Made by a program: the position numbers and the translations under genes. Of a DNA stretch of 64,000 nt, positions 11,120-22,082 are shown one piece after another (the stretch's first letter is position 1; every line of letters starts with the position of its first letter). Source of the stretch: Avena insularis (taxonomy: Eukaryota > Streptophyta > Magnoliopsida > Poales > Poaceae); NCBI GenBank assembly GCA_023614405.1, contig CM042694.1, positions 91,929,285 to 91,993,284 on the forward strand, written 5' to 3'. The notes beneath the pieces were generated by a model. That model saw nothing but the letters and a program-made list of their open reading frames with translations. It did not search any database and was not told where the DNA came from.

Positions 11120-14100
11120 TGAAGCGATCCAACCCGTTATAGATTGGATCCTATGTTTACCGTGCTAGTCCCTTGGATCGATTAGCTAGAACATAGTTTC
11201 GATGAATAAAAGAGTATCAATGCGCCACAATATTACAACGATTGATCCAAGAATATAATTATTAAAAAGTTGCTTAGCTCGCAGCTATCTCAAATAACAT
11301 AGTTCAACAAGTAAACAATAGAATAAAGCTCCATCACGCCATAGGAAACACACTAAGTGGAGATTCACAACCTAAACGATAACCTTACTCGTTCTAAGAA
11401 TATCCCGCAACATGAAAAGTTACAGCCACGAATGGTCAATACATTTGAATTGTATTGGCAAGATGTCACTAGTAAGTGGACTTAGTTGGCAACCTAACAT
11501 ATACATGCACACTTTGTCTAGTGGAGTTCAGGCTATTTGTGGAAAGCAGTAGTTTCTCCTACCTTTCTAAATAAAGTTTTAGTTCTTCAAAATAACTAAG
11601 AACACCTCGAGTCACTTGAGGGCTCCTAATATAAACTATGGACATGTGAGTCACTCAAGTGCTCCTAACCCAATTATGTCCACCCATCAAGTTTTATTAG
11701 AGGAATTGGAATGAATGATATTTTTCAACTTCGTCAAGAGAAGTTACTCATAATTGTCCACTACCGGGGACACGGCTAATACTTAGTTCTTAAACCATCT
11801 GTAGAGGCTAGTACACTTTACCCACAAGACCCAATCAACCCCTTTTGAGAGAGGACTAGGACGAGACCTTTGAGAAACAGAATCATGAGCCTAGCATCGG
11901 ATCGTACCATCCTATAAACACCTACATCTGCTAGTCATGGTAGGATACGATCCCATAACTTACTTAGTCAAGTTAGATCCCATATGACATGTGGTTGTAC
12001 ATGTAAGTTACTAATCATGACCGTCTGTTATCTCTTTGAAGCCTGGGTGGCAACCCCCACCATAAACCACACTTGATAACCCAATCAATACCATTCCACC
12101 CAGGTGATTCATTGATTAAGTGGTTTTCAAAACAACAAAACATAATTTCTATCTCATACAGTATCATGAAAACCGGCCATGCAACTAATAGCATGGCTAA
12201 GCATCTACAATACGATGGCTACCAAGGAATCAACTGGGGAAACTATGCAATTCTATTGGGTACTCGCACCATAGCATATCATATAAGGTAAAACATTTCT
12301 TATACATGCAAAGATACTAAAATCTAAATGCATAAGAAAACAATAGGGGATTTATGATAGTGACACTTGCCTTAATTGTAATTCTCGTTCACACAGTCGT
12401 CACAATCGCAATAATCGCACTACGGGCAATCTATCACGGAAAATAATAACTACAATCAATCATACAGTAGCACAAACACAACAACACAATTATGCATGCA
12501 TGCTAGAAAAGAGAAACGAGTTCAAAAGCTTTCCATACGTATTTTATATTAAACAAATAGGCTTATAATAGGTATTATTGGAATCTATATACTTTCAGTA
12601 CAAAATAGTTTAATTTTTTTGGAAAACATTCTACTGGATAAACATTTTTCATATCTTTCATTTGCCGCTAGTTTCACTTTAAAATAATTTACAGAATAAA
12701 AGTTATAGCCAAAATACTCAATTAAGAGATTTAATCGTAGATAATTATTTTGTATTGTGACAAAGTCAACTAATGGTAAAATAACATAGATTATAATTTT
12801 CTGAATCCATAGGCATCAAAGTTGCTAAATTTGGAGTTGTAGATATTTTTCTATGAATTAAATACCATTAAATAGATTTAATCTATTCGGAAAATATTTA
12901 TTGGGAAAAGTGAAAAAAATTCCAGAATTAAATTCTACACATTTTTTGAATCGAGGGGTATCTTATATGCATTTTTCTGATTAGTATTCTATTTTCTATG
13001 AATTTTACAATGTTAATACATTTTTTGGCTATTTTTAATTTAACTTAAATTAATAGTTGACTGCGCTGACTGTACTTGTTGACTAAGTTACTGACTGTGC
13101 GCTGACTAAGCTTTGGCTATTGATGCGGCAAGCTGTGAGTGGTCGGTATCTGTTCGCTAAGTGGACGGCTCTGAACCGTGGGATCTGGATCGGACGACAC
13201 TAGGTGTCGACTCAGTCGTCATCTCAGCTTGTCTCCAGAACGACTGCGACTCATGGCTCGGGTCGGCTCGCTCTGATCTGGGACGTTCCGATTAGATCGG
13301 ACGATGACTGCTGATGATGGAGAGCTGGCTGCGGTGACGATGATGGTGGGCGGCGGCGGTTGCTATGGTGGCGGGGTTCCAGTGGTTTGCGGTGCTGGGG
13401 AAGACGTCCACGTGACGTAGGAGAGCACGATGAGCCCGATGGTTTCCTCGGAATCGAGCGATTCTTCCGCAGGCAGCGTCGGTGACGGCTAGAGGCGGGT
13501 GGCGGCGGTGATCCTCCGACGGCGATTTCTGGGTGTTGTGCTACGAGATAGACGCGGGAAAATGGTGAGGGGACGCGGGTAAGAGAAGGGAGAATCACAG
13601 GGGGAAAGGGAGGCGTGAGTGACTCGGCAACCTCGCGTTCGTGCTTGACCGAGCAGTGGATGGTGGCAAGGTCGGATGGACTCTATGGAGGCGACTATTG
13701 TTTGCCGAAAAAGTGAAAAAACGAAGGGTGCGATAGCGGGAGATTTTATAAGCAGTCTAGCACGGAAAAGAGGGGAGAAATCCGAACGGATTGGACGAAT
13801 TCATCGGGAACTCGTTTGGTATCGATCCCGTGCGTGATGCAGTTCCTCCACTGGAGGTTGAATATGCCTGGCGAACCCCACCTAGCAGTGGCACGGTGCA
13901 GGCTGACAAGCGGGTCATGCGCTGAGAGAAGAAAAAGGAAAGGGAAGGGAGAGAGGCTGCTCCGGGTGGGCCACCTAGTGGGCTAGCCGACCTTGTGTGC
14001 GGGCTAGCTGGGCTGCTGCTTGTTGCGCTGTGCGCGAGGGTAGGGACGAGCCGGTAGCGGGGTAGCTGGGCCGCACGGGCTAGGTCGGGTAGGTTAGGTT

Positions 14101-14436
14101 AGTTTAGGTTTTTTTCCTTTTTATTTTTATTCTTTTTCTTTTTCATGTTTTTTTAATATATTCCGCATATATAATCCAATGGACTTGATTTTTGTCTCCA
14201 AATTTTTCTAAAAAATCAGAGGATCAACTTAGGATTCTTTTTGCAATGTTTCTCTAGTTTGCAATAGTGGATTTGTAAAATCGTTAATTTATTCCTTCCT
14301 CGTAGGAACATTTTGGCAAATCAAAATAGCATTTTGAAACTAGGCTTTGACTTTGATTTTGATTTTTTTTCAAGGATGCAATACAATGCACATGAATTCT
14401 ATAAAAACTTCCCATTCTAAAATTTGTGATGTTACA
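11120..14436 (-). mobile_element. 3.3-kb TG...CA insertion, probable solo LTR or LARD, in the 66-bp array
   Basis: The insertion begins TGAAGCGATCC and ends GATGTTACA. It is flanked by tatag (11115-11119) and tctag (14437-14441), a 5-bp target duplication with one mismatch; the array consensus at this point is tctag. On the minus strand it starts TGTAACATCACAAATTTTAG, a common start for grass gypsy LTRs, so it is probably inserted in antisense. The interior holds an AT-rich half and a GC-rich part (13100-14100) with no protein motif. No internal direct LTR pair was seen, so a large solo LTR or a non-coding element is the best reading. The family is not identified. Confidence 0.62.
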
Positions 14437-14695
14437 TCTAGTTTCCCAAATTGGGCCATGCACATGAATATAAGTCGACATGAAAAAGCACAATACACAT
14501 GATCTAGTTTCCCAAATTGGCCAATGCACATGAATCAAAGTTGATATGAACTAGTACAATGCCCTGACAAATTTTCCCAAATAGGGCAATGCACATGAAT
14601 CTAAAGTTGACACGAACTAGTACAATGCACATGATCATGTTTCTCAAATAGGCTATGCACATGAACTAGTACTATGCCCTCACCAAGTTTGTCAA
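14437..14695. repeat. 66-bp tandem repeat array, right part
   Basis: The array resumes after the insertion with units at about 14439, 14505, 14570 and 14636. It repeats the same order of unit variants (ending 'gaactagtacaatgccctgac') found at 11060-11085, which points to a higher-order duplication of a block of units before the insertion. Confidence 0.82.
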
Positions 14696-14927
14696 CGTAG
14701 TATACCCGGTGCATTTCGGCAAGTTCGAATCCCCAATTGTGATTGCACGCAATGAAACCCTAAAAACCCAAATTTTACTCTCCAGCCGCTTTTGAATCCT
14801 AGTTTGGTTGATTGAATCCCTTGTAACACAATCCTAATTTCCGATTCGATTTGTGCACTCCAATTGCGCAAACCCTAACTGCTAGACGGATCTGGGAAAA
14901 TCGAGAACTTACAGTGGATAATGCGCG

Positions 14928-15300
14928 TCACTGCCGATGCTCCTGAGCAATCAGCGCAAGACCGGGCGGAGACGACGACCGCGCTGGAGTTGGGGCCACA
15001 CAGCGAAAAACCCTAGTCAGTCCGTCGAGGGTTAGCACAATGACGATTGGGGCCTGTCCCACCGCCTTGGTCGCAGATGCGGCCGCCAATGAAGAAGAGG
15101 TCGACGCCGCCGCCATTGCCGCCCGAGTTGCTCGAGGAACCACACAGATGGGGGAGGGAGCCTTGAGTGCCCTCGCGAAGTCTGCGTCGCCTCGAGCGGC
15201 GAGCTTGTCCAGTTGGACGGACGCCCATTTTTTCTGGGCCGACATCTCACCGATTGTAAGGGAGCGGAACGGAGGGAGAGGCGGAGGTGCGCCGGCCATG
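14928..15300 (-). CDS. Unidentified GC-rich ORF next to the possible Harbinger end
   Basis: The minus strand from a Met near 15299 reads MAGAPPPLPPFRSLTIGEMS, AQKKWASVQLDKLAARGDAD, FARALKAPSPICVV and an Ala/Ser-rich stretch, stopping at 14928. A more distal in-frame Met exists at 15380, but the Met at about 15299 gives the more protein-like start. I do not recognise a domain. The compositional signature (high GC, Ala/Ser/Pro) and position suggest a 5' exon of a transposon-carried or captured gene. It may also be a spurious frame. Confidence 0.3.
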
Positions 15301-15570
15301 GAGAGGTGAGGGAGTTGCTTAGGGGTGAGAGGAGTGGAGTGAGAGTTAAGGCAAAACGTCCTGTCTTCCGCGCTTCCCAACGCATGCGACCGCGGGCCTT
15401 GCTAGAGTCGGGCTCTGTGGAAATGCTCGATTTGGCGTTGCGAGCAGGCCAAAACTTGGCCTGCTTTAAAACTCATGCTATGCGGCAACGGACCCAGGTC
15501 AGCCTAGCAAACGGGCTTATTTTTGCGTGCTGGGTGCGGAAACGAAGATTCGGCCTACCAAGCACTATGT

Positions 15571-15634
15571 GTATGTTCCTCTGAATACCGTAATATTCAG
15601 CAATAAATACCACAGTTGCTTTTAATCTGTGCAA

Positions 15635-15692
<58 letters not shown>

Positions 15693-15866
15693 TACCAGAG
15701 GAAGAATCTCATGCTTCCCATGTTTTTTTTATGTATATATAGATGTTCACAATTCAGTAACAGCATGCCATCTGATGATGCATGAGCTGGATGACGCATG
15801 CATGCTTCATTTCCATTTTTTAATACACAGTAAGTAATCGGTCACACCCGGCCTAGTGTACTATGT
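15571..15866. repeat. AT-rich interval with a (TA)n microsatellite
   Basis: A run of about 26 perfect TA/AT dinucleotides spans 15642-15691, preceded by 'acacaca'. No gene is visible in the rest of the interval. Confidence 0.85.
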
Positions 15867-16805
15867 AACGCTGCAAGTGGGACTGTTAGCGGGTATCCCG
15901 CAAAACGCCGCATACCCCCGCATAATTTAAGTAGGATTATGCGGGTAGCCCACAAAATTAACGCGGACAGTCGCGGCACCCGCATTACCCACATAATCTA
16001 CAATCTAGACATAGCTCAGGCAATGAGCTAACCTTCGGGATGGAAATCGGTGGCGTCCGCCTGTGCCTGCGTAGCTATTGCATCCTACTACCTCCACGCA
16101 CTGAAGAATCTGCTACTCTACCGGCCTTTTCTGTACCGTTTGTTTCTTCAGTGCCTGAACTAGTATTTTAGTAGTACCTTGCTGACCATTAGTACAACGA
16201 TGGTGCAGACGAACCTCCGGCACTGCCCGGGCTCGTCCGTATCGGCACCAACAGTGGCTAGCACGCGGCAGCGGCAATATGCACGATCTGCAGCAGCTTG
16301 GCGGCAATAGGCACGTGATTGACATGACATCTTGAAGCCGGTGGTCAAGAAACTTCGCCGCCGCCGTCAGCTCCGTGGGTGGACCTCGTCGCGCTCCTGT
16401 CCCGGCCCGTCCATGGCTGTGGCTTCACAAAATCTCTGTGTTCATGGTCAAGCACGTCCAAGACGACAGGAGGAAGCTGCGCTGGGAGGCCTTAGACGAT
16501 CGAGCTGTGCCCTTCGGCGCCAAGTTCCTGGCCGCGTGTGCGCCATGTTCACAAGTCAGCGAGCAGTTTTGCGTCCTGCGCACTGTGGTGCTTCCGCTTG
16601 CCGGCAGGTGCAGATCTGGCGATTCAAATGGCGGCGGCAAGGAAACAAGCTGAAGAAGCAACTGTTTATGCGGGTTACGTGGGGATGACGGACGGCCCGC
16701 ATAGTTCAACTTAATTTTTCCTCCTAACTGCGGGCGTCCGCAAACGATTTTTTGTGGGGCGGGCTTTGCGGCGCCGCATGCGTCCCGCCACCGCTTGCAG
16801 CCTGA
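15867..16805. mobile_element. Non-autonomous Mutator-like element, Pack-MULE candidate
   Basis: The 9-bp direct repeats GTACTATGT lie at 15858-15866 and 16806-16814, the target duplication length of Mutator elements. Inside them are imperfect terminal inverted repeats sharing GCTGCAAG-GG (15870-15880 and the complement at 16791-16801), followed on both sides by GCGGG-rich subterminal motifs. The 939-bp interior is GC-rich between about 16200 and 16660 and has open frames on both strands (for example 16375-16653 and 16425-16709). None shows a domain I recognise, and there is no transposase. A gene-like GC-rich interior in a short MULE is the Pack-MULE pattern. An hAT element is the alternative, since its target duplication is 8 bp. 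Confidence 0.6.
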
Positions 16806-17108
16806 GTACTATGTGCGCTTGCATTGCTTGCCAACATTATTCGCCTCCTCCTGCTGGGTTGGCTCTGGCTGGTCCTGCCATGCTCGCGCGCGCACCCTAG
16901 CGCTTCCATAGCTAGTAGTATAACAGGGCCCCTACAAGGGCAGATGCTACTCACGGACAGTGCGCAGTATATACCTAGACTAGATGCACCATCTAAAATG
17001 GCCGGCAGCCTCGCCGGGCGCCTGCCGTGCCGGTGAGGTCGGTCTTTCATCGTCTTTGGCCTGAGATTGCGGCGGCGTTGTTTGTCGCGAGTCGCGACGA
17101 CTTGTTTT
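16806..17108. other. 3' flank of the TPR gene
   Basis: Low-copy-looking sequence between the Mutator-like element and the stop codon of the TPR gene. It should contain the 3' UTR. No separate gene is supported. Confidence 0.45.
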
Positions 17109-18092
17109 TCACTCGGGGTCGTTGTTGCTGCCGGCCGAGTCGATGACGCAGGTCTCGACGCCGCCGGTCATCCAGAGGAACCACGCGTAGCTGCTCCGGT
17201 GGTGGCTGCTGTCCGGCTCCTCGTCGATGGCGCCGGTGAACATGTCCTCCGCGCCGGCGAGGTCGCCACGGGCTTGCCAGAGGAACATAGCGTACCTCCG
17301 CATCGCCTCGCCGTCAGGCGGCTCGATGGCCACTGCGCGCTTGAAGTAGTCCTCCGCCCTGCAGTCGACCGAGACGGCGGTTAAGGATCTTGACATGCAT
17401 GCATGCGAATCAATTAGGTTCACCAGGCCATCATCATGACAGGACAGCGTAGGTGTATAGGCCGGTATGTACCTGTCGAGATCCTTGTCGAACTCGTAGA
17501 GGAGCTGCGCATAGTTGGAGAGGATGAGCGAGTTGGCCTCGGATGTTGCTATGATCCGCTCGTACGCGGCCTTCCGTAACTCGGCGCGGGCGACGTTGAT
17601 GACATCCGGCTCGTCCTCGTTCACGCCCAGCGGCGGCATGTCGCCATGCTCGATGCCGATCCTGGCCCAGAGATCCTTCTCCATGTCCAGTCCCACCGGC
17701 ATCGGCACATCGTCGGCCTCCTCCGCGTCTTCGGCGGCATTGGCAACGGGTTCCGCCTTTCTGGCCGATGCCTCGGCCTCCTCCCTGGCCCTCATCATCC
17801 GCTCCATCTCCATCTCCACGGCCGTGCTAAGGCATGACGCGACGAGCCCGACCAGGCCGGCGCTCGTGACCCGCGGCACCCCGCGCGCAGCCGACATCTT
17901 CTTCCTCTTCGCCTGGATCGCGCGCAGCGACTCCGGCACCGCGGCCATCGACGGAGGATGCTGCTCGTCCCTGCCGGACGCCGCCGCGACGCAGAACCGA
18001 GGCTTCCGCCGTTCTCCGAACGGCGCGGCAGCCGCCGTGGACGCCACCGACCGGGGGCTCTTGGGCATGCCAACCATGCACGCCGGCGTCAT
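17109..18092 (-). CDS. TPR-like protein, plant-specific, two exons, intact
   Basis: Exon 1 is 18092-17473 and exon 2 is 17358-17109. The 114-bp intron starts GTACATACC and ends GTCGACTGCAG. Splicing gives 870 nt, 289 aa, with no stop or frameshift. The N-terminal half is low complexity with a basic KAKRKKM-like patch (residues about 60-66), an acidic stretch (about 120-130), then EKDLWARIGIEHGDMPPLG. The C-terminal half has tandem helices of TPR type: AYERIIATSEANSLILSNYA, QLLYEFDKDLD joined by splicing to RAEDYFKRAVAIEPPDGEA, MFLWQARGDLAGAEDMFTGA and HHRSSYAWFLWMTGG. It belongs to a plant family of uncharacterised TPR-like proteins; a partner or pathway is not known. The splice site falls inside a TPR helix pair. 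The start could also be the Met at residue 6 or 9. GC content is much higher than in the flanking repeats, as in many grass genes. Confidence 0.85.
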   Translation of the reverse strand: MTPACMVGMPKSPRSVASTAAAAPFGERRKPRFCVAAASGRDEQHPPSMAAVPESLRAIQAKRKKMSAARGVPRVTSAGLVGLVASCLSTAVEMEMERMMRAREEAEASARKAEPVANAAEDAEEADDVPMPVGLDMEKDLWARIGIEHGDMPPLGVNEDEPDVINVARAELRKAAYERIIATSEANSLILSNYAQLLYEFDKDLDRYIPAYTPTLSCHDDGLVNLIDSHACMSRSLTAVSVDCRAEDYFKRAVAIEPPDGEAMRRYAMFLWQARGDLAGAEDMFTGAIDEEPDSSHHRSSYAWFLWMTGGVETCVIDSAGSNNDPE

Positions 18093-18236
18093 CCTCGCGA
18101 CCAGCTAGACTAGGATCTGCGCGCGTTTGTACTCGGAGGATCCAAGAATTAGTTAACCTATACCACCAAAGGCGGTGCGGTGCGGACTGCGGAGATCGAT
18201 CGATGTGCGAGGGTGGAGAGGGCGGCAATGTCGGGG

Positions 18237-18244
18237 AATATAAA
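18237..18244 (-). promoter_or_regulatory. Probable TATA box of the TPR gene
   Basis: The minus strand reads TTTATATT in a GC-rich context (GCTTTATATTCCCC), about 145 bp upstream of the ATG at 18092. This predicts a 5' UTR of roughly 110 nt. It is the only clear TATA-like motif in the 350 bp upstream of the gene. Confidence 0.55.
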
Positions 18245-20077
18245 GCGGCCAGGCCCCTGGCCGTTGGCCCTGTGTGCCAGTGCCACGCTGGGAAACCCAA
18301 AGGCGGTGTGGCCCGCACGCCTCGGCCGGGGGAGGTTCTCCATGCGTGCCTTGCGCCAGTTCAGCTCTGGTTAATTTCGGCCGTGCGGCGCTCTCGGCGC
18401 TTTTGGACGGGCGCGCTTTGCCGATGCGTGTGGCGCAAGGGGAGAGTGGATTTACCACATGTAAGTCGGTCCCCGGCATCTCCAGTGACTCACGATGGTT
18501 AGATTCGTGCAGAGTCTACGAAGCAACAACAGCCACACATTTATATTTAATCCTCCTCTCAGAAAGTTGGAAACAATCCTAATTTCACCTGACAGTGAAA
18601 CTTGTATGTTTTTTGACTGGATCTGCTAAAATTTATATGTATCTTCAAAATTTTATTATTTTTCCTAATTTTTCTACCGTTAATTTGGTTGTTTTTCCTA
18701 TTTGTTCTACAGTTGCTATTGAATCATGTACTGCAAGATTCAAAGCGGTTGTTGTTCTCTAATAAATCTCGTATGGATATAATCTACACTGAGGTGGAAG
18801 GGTCTTTTTGTAAAATAGTTTGTATAAACCTCCAACAAATCAATGGTAATGATGATGCCGGGGTCCAACATACGTGTGGTGTTGCATTTCCTGGTGCAAC
18901 AGGGGTGAGCTAGTAACCGGAGTGGTAGGAGGCCGTGGGGCGCGAGCGGCACACCATTTTGGAAAGGTGACAAGACCCCATCGAGGAGCTTTTGTTGTTC
19001 TCTTCTCCACGTGCAGCTTTTTTCCGAGAAAGATTTGATCTATTCCATGAGTTTATAAGAAGTACAAGGCACACCAAACATAGTAAAAATTATATTGAGG
19101 TATTTGAACCACCTACGGGCCACTATTGTCTCTAGAGCGAGCCGTCGACGCGCCGTTGTTGCCGCTCTCTTACCAGAATCGACATGTCATTGTTGATGAC
19201 AGTCGAGAAGTCTTCGTGCATGTGCCCTAAGGACCAGCATCCTAGAGCCGAAGTTGTCCTTATTGAACCCTTGAATTGATTCAAATCTTCAAACATCATA
19301 CCAATAACATACGTAGACTGGACGAGATCGACCACTCCATGGACGCATCGACCAGACGGATCTCCGTCCTCCTCGGCGCCACCGGCAAGATCGCCGATGA
19401 CGAGGTGGAAGAGGAGGCGGGTATTCCTTATTCTTGTCCCGCACAATGCCACCATAGCCACCGTAGTGTAGATGGCGGTTGATCAAACTTTTAAGTTTAG
19501 GGACCCTTCTACCACGACAAGCGCATGTCCGAGGTCCCCACCCCTTTCGACCACCGGAGCGACAAACCGAGGTGGCGGGGATCCGTCGATTTTTGATCAT
19601 AGACAATGAAGAAGAGGCACGGATGGTGACGGCGGGCTAGGGTTCCACCCTAGCCTAACACCCTACTTATGGGACTCCACGTGCAGCTTTGCTTGCCTCT
19701 ATATTCTTGGGTGCCTAGCCTAGCTATTTGTGGGTATGTGCAGCAGCTAGTTGAGAATGACAAATATGAATCGGTGAACCTTTTGAAACTTGACAGTGAA
19801 GAAACTACGCAACAAGATGCGGGAAGTACGTATTAACGTATGGCTATGTTTGCCATGGTTGATGTGGTGGAGGGTTTTGGGTAGTATGATGCGGCGTGGA
19901 ACCATGCCATACCAAACTGTTACGGACATGGTACATGTATTGTATCAAGTCAAGGTAGGATTTATGGTTTGTTGATTTGAGGAAGAAACTTCTAATCAGA
20001 AGCAACAAGGGTGTCCCGGTTCAGCTATTTTTTCAAGCATCGGTTGAATGTCTAGATCATTGTCTTCTAAGAACAGG
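18245..20077. other. Upstream region of the TPR gene and unassigned sequence
   Basis: 18245-18500 is GC-rich and probably distal promoter. From about 18500 the text becomes AT-rich. 19000-19680 resembles a repeat seen in many grass intergenic regions, but I could not define ends. Open frames here (for example 19132-19461 minus) have no recognisable domain. Confidence 0.35.
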
Positions 20078-20079
20078 TA

Positions 20080-20202
20080 CTTCCTCCGTCTAGAAAAGGA
20101 TGATCCAAGTTTATCTAAATTTGAATATACCTAGACACTATTTAATATATAGATACATCTAAATTTAGACAAATCCTCGGTATTTGTTTAGGACAGAGGA
20201 AG
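20080..20202. mobile_element. Stowaway MITE (Tc1/mariner type), 123 bp
   Basis: It begins CTTCCTCCGTCTAGAAAAGG and ends with the complement GGACAGAGGAAG, flanked by TA at 20078-20079 and 20203-20204. The inner part shows complementary arms (ccaagtttatctaaatttga / ctaaatttagacaaatcctc). Termini and TA target site are diagnostic of Stowaway elements. Confidence 0.88.
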
Positions 20203-20590
20203 TACTAGTCATTGGGTCAAAGATCAAATGGTGTACAACTTCTCTACAATAAGGCTGCCAGCCACTTTATTTTCTTCGATATAGTGGCACTTGAAAACAT
20301 TGCTCAAGAGTGTTACAAATACTCCGAGACTACACTTCTGACTACCCTTTCGGCAAGTCATTAGTATGGCTACATTGAATCGTAGGCTTATAATGTAATG
20401 GCTTCTTTGAGTAGGAGGAATTTTATAGGATTCTTCAGGGGTATGAATCTTAAGGATTTTATCATGTAGGTCATTTGATTCTCATGATTCCAACCTTTGC
20501 GCTCTGTGCTGGAGAAAATAAACACCTTCGTACGCGAAAAATTGAGGCGACTCAGATGACATAGGAGGAAAAGACACCCATCGCGCGACA
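20203..20590. other. Unassigned interval
   Basis: AT-rich sequence between the MITE and the LTR-like block at 20591. No gene, terminal repeat or RNA gene is supported. The minus-strand open frame 20388-20591 shows no domain. Confidence 0.35.
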
Positions 20591-20910
20591 TGATACCGTG
20601 GCCACGCCATGGGCCCCCATTTTCATATCCTTGATCTACTTCTATCCCAGTTTGGCTTGTTGTATTTGTCCCGAAAATTCCGAAACATTCTCTTTGATCT
20701 TGCCCTTTTGGAGTCTCGTACCTTCTAAAAAGTCAAAAATATTAACAAAAGGTTTTTCTGCCAGACAGAGTTAAAACCAAAATAAAGGAGATATTTTGGA
20801 ACATCCCCGAAATCAATATAAAACCTGTTAATAACTCATAATATGATTTAGATATGTTTTAATATAACATAATAAACTACAAAGATCATAAATGCATTTT
20901 ACATGCATCA
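20591..20910 (-). repeat. LTR-like block next to the gypsy pol remnant
   Basis: The block starts TGATACCG and ends CATGCATCA and is followed by a pyrimidine-rich tract (cctcctt), the complement of a possible polypurine tract. The gypsy pol remnant on the minus strand follows at once, so this fits the 3' LTR of that element. No second copy is available to confirm it. Confidence 0.38.
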
Positions 20911-21573
20911 CCTCCTTGGGAAAGAGTCGTCCTCGACTCTTGAGTATCCTAATCTTCATAAAATGGCGAAAGATCTGCCACATTGAAGGTGTTGCTCATA
21001 AGGTCCTTGTGAAGATGTATCCATACGAGGTCATCTTCTTCAATTATCATCTCCTTCTTGTTATTTTTGAGTCTTTAGGCTTAACAAAGGACTTGATGCT
21101 CGATTGAATCTCCTGTCTCTTCATGGAGTTTCTTCATTCGTGTGGCTCGCTTGTCGACATCCATGTTGGTACGCTCGTGAAGAGGGAGTGGCAAGATGTT
21201 GAGTGCAGTAGACGGTTCAAAACTGCAAACGATCATGAATGGAATCTTCATGGCGGTGGAGTGCTTTGTGCCATTGTACGCGAACTGCGCATGAGGGATG
21301 TAATCTTCCAAATTCTTGAGGTTCTTCTTTATCAACACTCGGAGAAGAGTTCAAAGGCTTGGGTCGACAACCTCGGCTTAACTGTCGGTTTGAGGATGTG
21401 AAGCAGACGGGAAGAGTGACTTGAGGCCAAGCTTGGACATCAATGTCTTACATTGATAGCTCATGAACTTGACATCTTGGTCGGAGACAATTGTGTTGGG
21501 CACACCATGTAGTCGAACGATTTCCCTAAAAACAAATTTGCAACATTTGAAGCATAGTCCATTCTATGGCATG
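20911..21573 (-). pseudogene. Ty3/gypsy integrase and pol C-terminus, fragment
   Basis: On the minus strand, from 21573 downward, frames read [55 protein letters not shown], then KNLKNLEDYIPHAQFAYNGT, IPFMIVCSFEPSTALNILPL, and near the end VWIHLHKDLMSNTFNVADLS. These are the second half of the gypsy integrase core ([15 protein letters not shown]) and the linker region. At least two stops and several frameshifts break it. The remnant is cut at 21573 by the LTR-like sequence that starts there. Confidence 0.82.
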
Positions 21574-21788
21574 TGATAAACCACAAGTATAGGGGATCAA
21601 TTATAGTACCTTTCGATTAGGAAAGGTTGACAAACCCGTGAGGAGGTGAAGTTATTGGTTAGCTAATTAAACAAGTAAATAATAATAAAAGTTGCATGGA
21701 TTTGTGTTTTTCAGGTTTATGGTTTGCTGGAAAGTAAATTGCAAATGACTTGAATACTCTTTTCAGAGAAAGATCAATCCTCTATGCA
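21574..21788. repeat. Gypsy-like LTR start
   Basis: TGATAAACCACAAGTATAGG at 21574 is a frequent start of a Triticeae gypsy LTR. It interrupts the integrase fragment after gcatg (21569-21573). It is itself interrupted at 21789-21793 by the copia element, and sequence to the right of that element (from 41253) should be its continuation. I could not find its far end or the matching gcatg. Confidence 0.45.
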
Positions 21789-21793
21789 GCAAG

Positions 21794-22082
21794 TGAAGGG
21801 TTCTGTAGCAGAAAACAAAAAATTTCTATCTACTCGAACACTAATACCAGGATCTATACTATGTAGACATAAGTAACGGAGAAGGAATACAGTATCCATA
21901 CCTTTGCAGAGAGAGGCACGTCTTACGCAGGAAGGCGTATATTGATGAACACGAGCAGCACCCTAAGTGTGGTGCCTCCGAAGTTCGTCACATGTCCGGT
22001 GTAGTGGACGTCAACCGGGCTCCGATCCAGCCGAGCAGCGGAAGAAGTAGATGTCGGATCGTCGATCACACGACGGTAGTGT
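21794..22082 (-). repeat. Element C left (3') LTR, outer piece
   Basis: Nearly identical to 39674-39900 apart from a 68-bp stretch (about 21950-22010) missing from the right LTR. It ends at 22082 where the nested element begins. It is the terminal R/U5-side part of the LTR in minus orientation. Confidence 0.85.

Larger units (their letters stand above)
9738..15570. mobile_element. Possible PIF/Harbinger-type DNA transposon remnant with later insertions
   Basis: The left edge 'gggcatgtttggttggctagg' (from 9739) looks like the terminal inverted repeat of grass PIF/Harbinger elements. Near 15550-15566 a partly complementary end 'ggcctaccaagcac' is found. The match is only about 11-14 bases with mismatches, and no clear 3-bp target duplication could be fixed. 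No DDE transposase is recognisable inside. Contents are a B3-like fragment, the 66-bp array, the 3.3-kb insertion and a GC-rich minus-strand ORF near the right end. Alternative: unrelated repeats that happen to lie side by side. Confidence 0.35.

Noticed and set aside
13251..13598. 115-codon minus-strand frame rich in Pro, Ser and Arg
   Set aside because: Low-complexity frame in the GC-rich part of the 3.3-kb insertion. No domain or splice context.
9738..15570. A complete PIF/Harbinger element with both ORFs
   Set aside because: End similarity is short, no DDE transposase or Myb-like ORF is visible, and no target duplication could be fixed. Kept only as a low-confidence call.
15642..15691. 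TA run as an AT-rich promoter or origin
   Set aside because: A simple dinucleotide microsatellite explains it, with no gene start at a suitable distance.
17515..18108. 197-codon plus-strand frame over the TPR gene
   Set aside because: Antisense shadow of exon 1 of the TPR gene, which has a better coding and splicing case.
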